This document shows positions 48,998 to 56,302 of a DNA stretch of 64,000 nucleotides, piece after piece (within the stretch, counting starts at the first letter, position 1; every line of letters begins with the position of its first letter). Source of the DNA: Bacillota bacterium (lineage in GTDB: Bacteria > Bacillota > Clostridia > Lachnospirales > Lachnospiraceae); NCBI GenBank assembly GCA_023392615.1, contig JAEVYT010000021.1, positions 186,001 through 250,000 on the forward strand, read 5' to 3'. The notes under the pieces are model-generated. The model did no database searches. It saw only the letters and a program-made list of their open reading frames with translations, and was not told where the DNA came from. Position numbers and translations under genes: made by a program.

Positions 48998-50578
48998 ATG
49001 TTCAAACCTTCAGATTTAGAAGCTATGCCTATCCAACTCGAACAACGAATGTCTGAAATGGAAATAAATATCATGCAAGACATCATACGGCGCATCAAGA
49101 TTAATGATGAGATCACTCGATCAGCGGATTGGCAGATATATCGATTAGTGCAGATGGGTAAGAGTTCAGAGTACATAGAACAACAGATAAAGCAAGCTCT
49201 TAACTTCTCTGATACCGAAATTAATGATTTATATGAAAAGGCTATTCAATCCGGTTATACCAGGGATAAAAAACTATATCAGGCAACTGGTAAAGATTTT
49301 ATTCCATTCAAGAAAAATAATGAGCTGCAACAGCTGATCCAATCAGTAATCGCTCAAACTAAGAATCAGATGACTAATATCACCCAAACACTTGGATTTG
49401 CGATTGAGCTTAATGGTAAACAGGTAATTACTCCTTTATCCGAATACCTGCAGCGTACTCTTGACACAGCGGTATTTGAAGTAACTAACGGTACATTTGA
49501 TTATAACAGCACTCTTAAAAAAGTTGTATCTCAAATGACAAAGAGTGGATTACGTACGGTTGATTATGCTTCAGGGTGGAGCAACCGGATTGAAGTAGCT
49601 GCCAGAAGGGCATTGATGTCAGGTGTAACTCAGGTGACGAGTCATATTAATGAGCGAAATGCTAATGAGTTGGGTACAGATAAATATGAGGTATCCTGGC
49701 ATGCATCGGCAAGACCGTCACACCAAGCATGGCAAGGCAGAGTTTATACTAAGCAACAGCTTGTTACTATTTGTGGACTTGGTACCGGTCCCGGACTAAT
49801 GGGTTGGAATTGCTATCATAGTTACTATCCATTTGTCGAAGGAGTATCTGAACGTCAATGGACTGATAAAAAGTTAAATGATATGAATGCTAAGGAGAAT
49901 ACTCCTAAAGAGTATAATGGCAAGGAATATACTACATACGAAGCAGTACAGCATCAAAGACAGTTAGAAACACTAATGCGAAAGCAGAGACAAGATATAA
50001 AACTTTTAGAGTCCGGCGGAGCCGATGAGGATGATATCATAAATGCAAAAATTAGGTATCAGAATTCTATGGGACAGTACAGAATGTTTTCGAAAGCATT
50101 GAATCTTCCACAACAGATAGAACGTGTTTATGTTGATGGAGTCGGAAGGGTGGTTTCTGGAAAGGTTGCAAAAAATGGTAAATATGATATACTTAATAAA
50201 AAGACAAAGAAGTTCTTGGAAGATCTTTCTTCCGGTAAAATAAACACTAATATCAAGTGGAACAAACAAAGGGAACACTTGCTTGGAACTAAGGAATGGA
50301 CTAAGCGAGTGCGTGATGATTTGCAATTAGGAAAAACTCCGGCAAGCGCCTTTTTAGAGAGTATTGATTATTCTGAGCTAATTAATAATGGCATCGGGAA
50401 AGGTAAGATAGTATTTGCAAATTCTAAAAGTATTTATCCACATGAATATATTCAAACAGATAAGATTATTGGAAGAGTATTTAACGTAGGTACAGGAAAA
50501 TATGAAAATACAAAGAGATTTGTTATTCATTATTCTAAAAAAGGAACTCATGCACATCCGGTTAAAGAAAGGGAGTGA
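48998..50578 (+). CDS. Minor capsid (MuF-like) protein with C-terminal Ntox50-like toxin domain
   Basis: 526 residues. Residues about 1-330 match phage minor-capsid/head-morphogenesis proteins (AARRALMSGVTQVTSHINERNANE, WHASARPSHQAWQGRVYTKQQ, GLGTGPGLMGWNCYH, in parts). Residues about 415-526 (KQREHLLGTKEWTKR..., GKGKIVFANSKSIYPHEYIQ, VGTGKYENTKRFVIHYSKKG-THAHP) look like the polymorphic-toxin Ntox50/PBECR RNase-type domain. It is probably packaged in the head and injected with DNA. The gene 7 nt downstream may encode immunity. Start: ATG after AAGGCGGTGG. Confidence 0.78.
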   Translation: MFKPSDLEAMPIQLEQRMSEMEINIMQDIIRRIKINDEITRSADWQIYRLVQMGKSSEYIEQQIKQALNFSDTEINDLYEKAIQSGYTRDKKLYQATGKDFIPFKKNNELQQLIQSVIAQTKNQMTNITQTLGFAIELNGKQVITPLSEYLQRTLDTAVFEVTNGTFDYNSTLKKVVSQMTKSGLRTVDYASGWSNRIEVAARRALMSGVTQVTSHINERNANELGTDKYEVSWHASARPSHQAWQGRVYTKQQLVTICGLGTGPGLMGWNCYHSYYPFVEGVSERQWTDKKLNDMNAKENTPKEYNGKEYTTYEAVQHQRQLETLMRKQRQDIKLLESGGADEDDIINAKIRYQNSMGQYRMFSKALNLPQQIERVYVDGVGRVVSGKVAKNGKYDILNKKTKKFLEDLSSGKINTNIKWNKQREHLLGTKEWTKRVRDDLQLGKTPASAFLESIDYSELINNGIGKGKIVFANSKSIYPHEYIQTDKIIGRVFNVGTGKYENTKRFVIHYSKKGTHAHPVKERE

Positions 50579-50585
50579 TTAGTCA

Positions 50586-50813
50586 GTGAGAAAGTATGAT
50601 TTATTCACGGATATAGAGATAAACTCAAATAAAAAGAAGAAATCAACCTTGGTCTTAGCGAGTGGTGAAAATATTACTGGTATAAGCCATGGAGTTGAAC
50701 CGGCATTCGACGATGAAGGTGATGAACTTGATTTTGAATACTTGGTATTCGCTGTGGACGGTGAAAGCCAAGACAGATATTTAAAGCTTATTGATATTGA
50801 GCGAATTTTATAA
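50586..50813 (+). CDS. Candidate immunity protein for the capsid-borne toxin
   Basis: 75 residues, GTG start with GGGAGTG upstream, 7 nt after the toxin-carrying gene and directly followed by a terminator. It is acidic (DEGDELDFEYLVFAVDGESQD), as many nuclease inhibitors are. No known family is recognised; the immunity role is inferred from position, charge and the terminator that closes this pair. Confidence 0.55.
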   Translation: MRKYDLFTDIEINSNKKKKSTLVLASGENITGISHGVEPAFDDEGDELDFEYLVFAVDGESQDRYLKLIDIERIL

Positions 50814-50814
50814 A

Positions 50815-50846
50815 TGCCATCTATCATAACGGTAGGTGGTATTTTT
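50815..50846 (+). terminator. Terminator after the toxin/immunity pair
   Basis: TGCCATCTA (50815-50823) pairs with TAGGTGGTA (50833-50841) over 9 bp including wobble pairs, followed by TTTTT. An unusual stop inside a late operon; it probably reduces rather than blocks reading into the capsid genes. Confidence 0.65.
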
Positions 50847-50867
50847 ATACCCTTTTTTGGAGGATTT

Positions 50868-51182
50868 ATGACAAAAATAGAAGAATTATATTACCAAGAT
50901 GAGTTGATCGGATTTATTGTAGAAGGACATGCAAATTATTCAATTCCTGGGCGTGATATTGTTTGCGCTGCAATCACGATCTTAACTATCAATACAATCA
51001 ATTCTTTGTGTGAATTGGCTGGTGTTGATCCGGAAGTCAAGGAAAACGATGCATATATCGAGTATCAGATACCAGGTAAAGTAAGCATTATTACTCATAC
51101 ATTGCTTAAGGCAGCTCAGATTGGTTATAAGAGTATAGCAGAGCAGTATCCAGAGAATGTTACATTTATAGAAAGGCGGTGA
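50868..51182 (+). CDS. Prp-family cysteine protease, phage encoded
   Basis: 104 residues from the ATG at 50868 (GGAGG 5 nt upstream). The Prp signature is complete: EGHANYSIPGRDIVCAA with catalytic His21 and Cys33, against His22 and Cys34 in Staphylococcus aureus Prp. Prp removes the N-terminal extension of ribosomal protein L27 in Firmicutes and can also cut phage capsid and scaffold proteins. Its place before scaffold and capsid genes and the LQRFA site in the capsid N terminus suggest that the phage carries its own copy for head maturation. Confidence 0.88.
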   Translation: MTKIEELYYQDELIGFIVEGHANYSIPGRDIVCAAITILTINTINSLCELAGVDPEVKENDAYIEYQIPGKVSIITHTLLKAAQIGYKSIAEQYPENVTFIERR

Positions 51183-51197
51183 TCCATTAATCTCGCT

Positions 51198-51225
51198 TGA
51201 GACGTGCGTTAACGTCTTATTTTTT
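51198..51225 (+). terminator. Terminator-like hairpin after the Prp gene
   Basis: TGAGACGT (51198-51205) and ACGTCTTA (51212-51219) pair over 8 bp with one wobble, then TTTTTT. A second small hairpin CGGGT-GCTT-ACCCG lies near 51256-51269 before the scaffold start. Together they may adjust scaffold and capsid levels. Confidence 0.6.
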
Positions 51226-51293
51226 ATGTCCGGAATGACGTAAAACTATAATCCCGGGTGCTTACCCGTAAAAAGCGTAATGGAGGGTTTTAT

Positions 51294-51824
51294 ATGCAAA
51301 GAAAGTTTTTGAAAGATATGGGTCTGACTGACGAACAGATAGACCAGATTATGAAAGAAAATGGAAATGATATCACTCGTGAACAGGGAGTTGCAAACAC
51401 GTATAAAACACAGCTCGAAGATGTACAAGGCAAATTAAAGGCGTTTGATGGTGTAGATGTTAAGGATTTGCAGGGAAAGATTTCAACTCTTACAAATGAT
51501 CTTAACACTACAAAGTCAACCTATGAGTCACAGATTGCTGATATGCAGTTTACATCGGCGCTTGAAGGCAAGATTTCAGCTCTTAAGCCAAGAAATGTTA
51601 AAGCGGTTATGGCCTTACTAGATATGGATAGTTTGAAGAAATCAAAGAATCAGGACACAGATCTCACCGCAGCACTCGAAGCAGTCAAGAAAGACAATGG
51701 TTATTTATTTGAGGAAAGTAGAACTACTCCAAGAGTGGTAACCAGCAACCAAACAACTACCGACAACACAGATAAGAAAGCTGCTGCAAATGAAGCTTTT
51801 CGTTCTCTGCTTAAGTCGGAATAA
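51294..51824 (+). CDS. Phage scaffold protein (GP20-like)
   Basis: 176 residues from the ATG at 51294 with GGAGGG 6 nt upstream; an earlier in-frame start lacks a site. Highly helical coiled coil (YKTQLEDVQGKLKAFDGVDV, QGKISTLTNDLNTTKSTYES) ending in a flexible tail (RTTPRVVTSNQTTTDNTDKK), the pattern of Phage_GP20 scaffolds that guide capsid assembly. It precedes the capsid gene by 22 nt. Confidence 0.85.
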   Translation: MQRKFLKDMGLTDEQIDQIMKENGNDITREQGVANTYKTQLEDVQGKLKAFDGVDVKDLQGKISTLTNDLNTTKSTYESQIADMQFTSALEGKISALKPRNVKAVMALLDMDSLKKSKNQDTDLTAALEAVKKDNGYLFEESRTTPRVVTSNQTTTDNTDKKAAANEAFRSLLKSE

Positions 51825-51846
51825 TCAAGAAAGAATGAGGTAATTT

Positions 51847-53076
51847 ATGAACAGAATTAGAAAAATGGCAATGACCTTACAGCGATTTGCTACCAGTATT
51901 GTTAACAGATCAGATGCTGAAGCTATTATCAGGGAACAGATTGTAGATGCAATCGCGCAGGATTCCCCGAAGCAGTCAACCTTTATGGCTATGGCCAAGA
52001 AGCTCCCAAACATGACTTCAAAGCAGACAAGAATCAGGGTTCTTGACTTTCTTCCCACAGCATACTGGGTAAACGGCGATACGGGTATGAAACAGACATC
52101 TCGTCAAGCATGGGATAATGTATATCTTACAGCTGCAGAGCTTGCGGTAATCGTTCCTATCCCTGAGGCGGTACTTGATGATGCAGAATTCGATATCATG
52201 GGTGAGGTTACTCCTCGTGTCATTGAGGCGATTGGACAGCGCGTTGACTCCGCTGTTATCTTTGGTGAAGGTCGCCCTGCAGAATGGCAGAATGATATCA
52301 TTACTCTTGCAAGACAAGCAGGTAATAACGTGGCATTGGGTTCAACTCCTGATTACTACGCTAAGTTACTAGCTGAAGACGGTGTTTTTGCAAAGATTGA
52401 GGATGATGGATATGCCGTATCTGGTGTAATTGCATCCACAAACATGAAGGCTAAGCTTAGAGGATTAAGGGATGATAGTGGAAAGCCTATCTTTAATCAG
52501 ACGATGCAGGGTGCTACGCAGTATGCGCTTGATGGTGCTCCTATGTACTTCCCTGACAATGGATCTTTTAATAAGAATATTGCTCAAATGGTAGTTGGTG
52601 ACTTCTCTAAGGCTGTGTATGCTATCAGACAGGATATCACAGTTAAAATCTTAACTGAAGGCGTTATTCAGGATCCATCCACTAAAGAGATAGTATATAA
52701 CCTAGCTCAGCAGGATATGATTGCTCTTCGTGTGGTATTCCGTATGGGTTGGGCACTTCCAAATCCAGCAACTCGTATTGACGAGGATCGTGTAGGTTGT
52801 CCTTTTGCATATCTTGAGCCATCAGCTCCTGTTACTACCAAGGCGGTTACATTTACAGTTAGTGATAATGATGAGGAGCCTGCTGCTATTGCTAATGCAA
52901 GAGTTAATGTAAATGGATCCAACATCAAGACCAACGCTTCCGGCCAGGCAGTGTTTAATCTGAGAGCTGGCACATATCCATATACTGTATCGCTCAAAGG
53001 ATATTCTAAGGTGACAGGCACGGTGACAGTTGCTGATTCCGCTTTATCTCAAACAGTAACATTAATCGCAGAATAA
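51847..53076 (+). CDS. Major capsid protein with N-terminal Prp-type site and C-terminal Ig-like domain
   Basis: 409 residues. The first 330 residues fit an HK97-fold major capsid protein (LPTAYWVNGDTGMKQTSRQAW, PIPEAVLDDAEFDIMGEV, GQRVDSAVIFGEGRP, in parts). The N terminus reads MAMTLQRFA-TS, matching the LQxFA motif cut by Prp in L27. Residues about 340-409 (ANARVNVNGSNIKTNASGQA, RAGTYPYTVSLKGYSKVTG) form an Ig/PEGA-like surface domain that probably decorates the capsid. GAGGTAA precedes the ATG. Confidence 0.88.
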   Translation: MNRIRKMAMTLQRFATSIVNRSDAEAIIREQIVDAIAQDSPKQSTFMAMAKKLPNMTSKQTRIRVLDFLPTAYWVNGDTGMKQTSRQAWDNVYLTAAELAVIVPIPEAVLDDAEFDIMGEVTPRVIEAIGQRVDSAVIFGEGRPAEWQNDIITLARQAGNNVALGSTPDYYAKLLAEDGVFAKIEDDGYAVSGVIASTNMKAKLRGLRDDSGKPIFNQTMQGATQYALDGAPMYFPDNGSFNKNIAQMVVGDFSKAVYAIRQDITVKILTEGVIQDPSTKEIVYNLAQQDMIALRVVFRMGWALPNPATRIDEDRVGCPFAYLEPSAPVTTKAVTFTVSDNDEEPAAIANARVNVNGSNIKTNASGQAVFNLRAGTYPYTVSLKGYSKVTGTVTVADSALSQTVTLIAE

Positions 53077-53094
53077 GAGTGGAGGGCGGTGCCA

Positions 53095-53454
53095 ATGATT
53101 AACTATACTGATGAAGCATATTATACCGGTACATACAAAGGGGCAGTTATTGACACTGCCTCTTTTAATACCTATGCCCGTAAAGCTACCTTGGAGATCA
53201 AGAAACAGACCTCGAACCGAGTAGATGAGAATACAGTCCCGGACGGAGTAAAGATGTGCTGCTGCGATCTTGCAGAAGTAATCTATAAGGCTGATAAGAG
53301 TAGACACCCAGGGAAAACGTCTGAAAAGACCGGAGAAGCTTCATTGTCTTACGAAAGCGATGCCAACATTGATGCAAAGCTCAAGAGGGATACGGATATG
53401 ACTATTTATAACTGGCTCTCAGATACCGGGCTATTGTATAGGGGGTGTTACTGA
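53095..53454 (+). CDS. Head-tail connector protein
   Basis: 119 residues from ATG 53095, 8 nt after GGAGGG; the GTG at 53089 is too close. Helical, gp6-like adaptor pattern (YYTGTYKGAVIDTASFNTYA, KMCCCDLAEVIYKA). It joins portal and tail. Stop overlaps the next start (TGATG). Confidence 0.7.
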   Translation: MINYTDEAYYTGTYKGAVIDTASFNTYARKATLEIKKQTSNRVDENTVPDGVKMCCCDLAEVIYKADKSRHPGKTSEKTGEASLSYESDANIDAKLKRDTDMTIYNWLSDTGLLYRGCY

Positions 53455-53822
53455 TGATTACAAATGCAGATATGACACTCTATTCTTGGTCACCTACTGG
53501 ATATACCAGAAAGCATATTGAAGATGTATTCTGGCAGGAGTCAAGACAGTCCAATATTGAGAAAACCGGATTGACTTCAGCTGATTCCGTCAAGATATTT
53601 ATTCCGGCCAGTAATGTGCCTGGAGTATTAACTTTTACTACAAATAAGGATTTAGTTGCAAAAGGTGAAATGGTTTTTGAATTTGATAACTTATCAGAAG
53701 TTACCATATCGCAGTCAATGAAGACACTCAAATCACAATGTAAAGTTTTTGAAGTCACGGTGGCTGATAGTAAGCTTTATGGCGATCCAGAGCTGCAGCA
53801 TTACCAGTTATCATGTAAGTAG
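53454..53822 (+). CDS. Head completion protein, DUF6751-like
   Basis: 122 residues from ATG 53454, which overlaps the preceding TGA; GGGGGTG is upstream. Beta-rich (NADMTLYSWSPTGYTRKHIE, SADSVKIFIPASNVPG). Position corresponds to the head-closure gene of siphophages; the DUF name is a recollection. Confidence 0.62.
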   Translation: MITNADMTLYSWSPTGYTRKHIEDVFWQESRQSNIEKTGLTSADSVKIFIPASNVPGVLTFTTNKDLVAKGEMVFEFDNLSEVTISQSMKTLKSQCKVFEVTVADSKLYGDPELQHYQLSCK

Positions 53823-53830
53823 GTGATTGT

Positions 53831-54250
53831 TTGGATTTTAAGCTTGAAATGAAGCCTATCTCACAACTCATTAGAGAAAGAGGGGTACAAGTCGGAGGAA
53901 GGACTCAGGTGTATGTTGACCAGGAAGTTATTAGGCTTATGGCTCCGTATACTCCTATGATCACCGGAACAACAGAAAAGTCGGCTACTCTTGGTACTAA
54001 AATAGGTTCGGGGCATATACAGCAGAATGCTCCTAATGCAAGGTATGATTATTACGGCAAACTTATGGTATCCTCAATAACTGGAAGTGCATGGGCAAGG
54101 CACGGAGAATCGAAGGTGTTAACTAATAAAGACTTAGTGTTTAATAAAAGCCAGCATCTTAAAGCGGGTCCATTTTGGTTCGAAAGGTCTAAGACTGATA
54201 ATAAGTACAAGATTCTTCGGGGAGCTCAGAAAGTGGCAGGTATCAAATGA
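53831..54250 (+). CDS. Minor capsid / head-tail joining protein
   Basis: 139 residues, TTG start behind GTAGGTGATT. Minor_capsid_2-like pattern: GGRTQVYVDQEVIRLMAPYT, then RYDYYGKLMV and GPFWFERSKTDNKYKI. Usually connects head and tail (HK97 gp10-like). Overlaps the next gene by 4 nt. Confidence 0.72.
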   Translation: MDFKLEMKPISQLIRERGVQVGGRTQVYVDQEVIRLMAPYTPMITGTTEKSATLGTKIGSGHIQQNAPNARYDYYGKLMVSSITGSAWARHGESKVLTNKDLVFNKSQHLKAGPFWFERSKTDNKYKILRGAQKVAGIK

Positions 54251-54714
54251 ATATAATTGAATTAGTAAAACAAATAATATCTGAATTTCCTAAGATATCA
54301 GAATTAAATAATGGCATTGACGTAGACTTCAACGATTCCGATTCCGGGTGCTGTGGATTATATCCTACCGGAGATCAACCGTTGTGGACAAAAGAAAATA
54401 TATTGGGTGAAATATACGAAAGCCCCGATAGAACTCATTCATTTGTGCTATATGCAAATTTTGACGGCTTAACTAGTTATCAAAGATTAGCAAATAGCAC
54501 TTTTTTATTGGACTTAGCTTATTGGCTTGAGAGAGCCGCTAAAGGACAAGCAATAGAAGTAACTATAAACGAGCATGTTGTAACAGGTAAACTGACAAAG
54601 CTAAGCAGTGCTAACGGTATGCTATATGGATATCAAAACGGTACTCTTAGCGGACCAGTTAGATATCAGTTACAGATCTATGCTCAATACAAATTAGAAA
54701 GTGGGGTATTTTAA
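54247..54714 (+). CDS. Minor capsid / tail terminator-like protein
   Basis: 155 residues in the Minor_capsid_3 position, with conserved-looking YPTGDQPLWTKENILG and RTHSFVLYANFDG. It probably caps the tail tube at the head end. It overlaps the tail tube gene by 1 nt. Confidence 0.68.
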   Translation: MNIIELVKQIISEFPKISELNNGIDVDFNDSDSGCCGLYPTGDQPLWTKENILGEIYESPDRTHSFVLYANFDGLTSYQRLANSTFLLDLAYWLERAAKGQAIEVTINEHVVTGKLTKLSSANGMLYGYQNGTLSGPVRYQLQIYAQYKLESGVF

Positions 54715-55190
54715 TGATTGAAAGAAAATATCTAGCGCATTATATTGATGCGAGTTTCGGTGGAACTGTTGCAAATTATCGATTAGGTAAAGATGTCGAG
54801 GAATATAACATCGAGCTGAATCCATCCGTAGAAACCAAGAAAAATATCATGGGTGAAAACAGTGTTGCTCTAACGGGGTATGAGGTATCGTCTAGTCTGG
54901 ATACTTATTATGGTAGTTATGACGAGACATTAACTGCAAAGTTAATGCAGATCGCAAATGAGAGACGTACCGGTAATGCTGTAAAAACTACTGTTGTTGA
55001 TGTACTAATTGACGATACAGACGAAGAACTGTCTGTTGTATGGGCATATCGTGAAGATGCCATTATTGCTGTAAAGAGTATCGGAGGTGGCAACGCTGGT
55101 GTGAATTTACCATTTGATATTCATTATGCCGGAAATAGAGTGAAAGGCACTTGGAATCTTACTTCAAAAACCTTCACACCTGAAACATGA
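54714..55190 (+). CDS. Major tail (tube) protein
   Basis: 158 residues. Beta-rich tail tube features: YIDASFGGTVANYRLGKDVE, GYEVSSSLDTYYGSYDETL, then IPF-like LPFDIHYAGNRVKGTWNLTS. A strong hairpin follows. It forms the long noncontractile tube. Confidence 0.78.
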   Translation: MIERKYLAHYIDASFGGTVANYRLGKDVEEYNIELNPSVETKKNIMGENSVALTGYEVSSSLDTYYGSYDETLTAKLMQIANERRTGNAVKTTVVDVLIDDTDEELSVVWAYREDAIIAVKSIGGGNAGVNLPFDIHYAGNRVKGTWNLTSKTFTPET

Positions 55191-55213
55191 TAACAAGTTT
55201 ATAATAGTTTGAT

Positions 55214-55240
55214 GGGTGGCGGTTCCTCCTTCCGCTGCCC
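55214..55240 (+). other. Hairpin after the tail tube gene
   Basis: GGGTGGCGG (55214-55222) pairs with CCGCTGCCC (55232-55240) over 9 bp with two wobble pairs. The T-run is weak. In many siphophages a hairpin after the tail tube gene lowers expression of the downstream chaperones and tape measure. Confidence 0.6.
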
Positions 55241-55261
55241 ATATTAAGGAGGATATGGAGA

Positions 55262-55717
55262 ATGGCGAATACACAGAATTTGAATTTTGATGACGGGTTT
55301 ATGTCATTTCAACTAAATAACGATCCAAATAAGGTGATTAGATTTAATCCTACAGATTTTGGAATGATCAAAAGATTAAATGAAGCTTTTAAGGTGATAG
55401 ATAAAGCTGCTGAAGGAGCAGATGGAATAAAGTTAAACCCAGATGGTACACCAGAAGAGAATATTGATGGTGCAGCTCAGGCTATCGAGATCTATGATAA
55501 GACTATAAAAGATGTTATCGATGGAATCTTTAATAGTAATATTTGCGATATTGCGTTTGGTAAGCAAAGCCCACTCAGTATTGTAGGCGGTGGTAAGTAT
55601 TTATGGGAAAGTTTTTTGGAATGTATCTGTAAGGAGGTAGAGAAAGAAACGAATACGAAAATTGAAGCCAGCCATAAACGAGTTAATAAGTATAAAAAGC
55701 AGGTGTTTCACGGATGA
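55262..55717 (+). CDS. Tail assembly chaperone
   Basis: 151 residues with AAGGAGG upstream. The sequence DDGFMSFQLNNDPNKVIRFN and the position between tail tube and tape measure identify a tail chaperone (gpG-like). The next gene starts inside its stop (ATGA), which may replace the frameshift used by lambda to make gpGT. Confidence 0.72.
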   Translation: MANTQNLNFDDGFMSFQLNNDPNKVIRFNPTDFGMIKRLNEAFKVIDKAAEGADGIKLNPDGTPEENIDGAAQAIEIYDKTIKDVIDGIFNSNICDIAFGKQSPLSIVGGGKYLWESFLECICKEVEKETNTKIEASHKRVNKYKKQVFHG

Positions 55718-56298
55718 TCGGATACCTGCCTAAAAAACTAAATATTAATGGCGTAGATAGAGCTATCCGGACAGATTACCGGGTGGCTCTTTTAATATTC
55801 CAGGCATATGCAGACCCAGAACTGATTGAAGATGAAAAAATGGGGTTGTTCGAAAAGACTCAGGCAATGCTTGAGTGCCTATACGAAGATTTTGAAAGTA
55901 TTCCAGAAGAAGATATACTTCAGGCAATTGAAAAAGCTATCTGGTTTTTAGATGGAGGAGGAGCTTCACTCGATGAAAAACAGCAAACGGCAAAGAAAGT
56001 AATGGATTGGGAACAAGATGAACCTATTATTTTTTCCGCTGTGAACAAGGTTGCAGGATTTGAGACCAGGGCGGTGGACTATATGCATTGGTGGACTTTC
56101 CTTGGCTATTTTAACGAGGTTGGTGAAGGGTTGTTTACATCCGTAGTTAATATCAGACAGAAAAAAAACAGAGGTAAGACGCTTGATAGGCACGAACAGG
56201 AGTTTTACAAAGAGAATAAATCATGGATTGACCTAAAGAATAAATTATCTCCAGAGGAGCAATCCAGACAGAACAATATTAATAAAATGCTAAGCTAG
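55714..56298 (+). CDS. Gp15-type tail assembly protein
   Basis: 194 residues matching the bacteriophage Gp15 family (YRVALLIFQAYADPELIEDE, VDYMHWWTFLGYFNEVGEG). The ATG overlaps the chaperone stop. With the preceding protein it should chaperone the tape measure. Confidence 0.82.
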   Translation: MIGYLPKKLNINGVDRAIRTDYRVALLIFQAYADPELIEDEKMGLFEKTQAMLECLYEDFESIPEEDILQAIEKAIWFLDGGGASLDEKQQTAKKVMDWEQDEPIIFSAVNKVAGFETRAVDYMHWWTFLGYFNEVGEGLFTSVVNIRQKKNRGKTLDRHEQEFYKENKSWIDLKNKLSPEEQSRQNNINKMLS

Positions 56299-56302
56299 AA
56301 AG

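Noticed and set aside
55262..56298. Programmed frameshift between the tail chaperone genes
   Set aside because: The second frame has its own ATG overlapping the first stop (ATGA), and no slippery heptamer was found near the end of the first gene.
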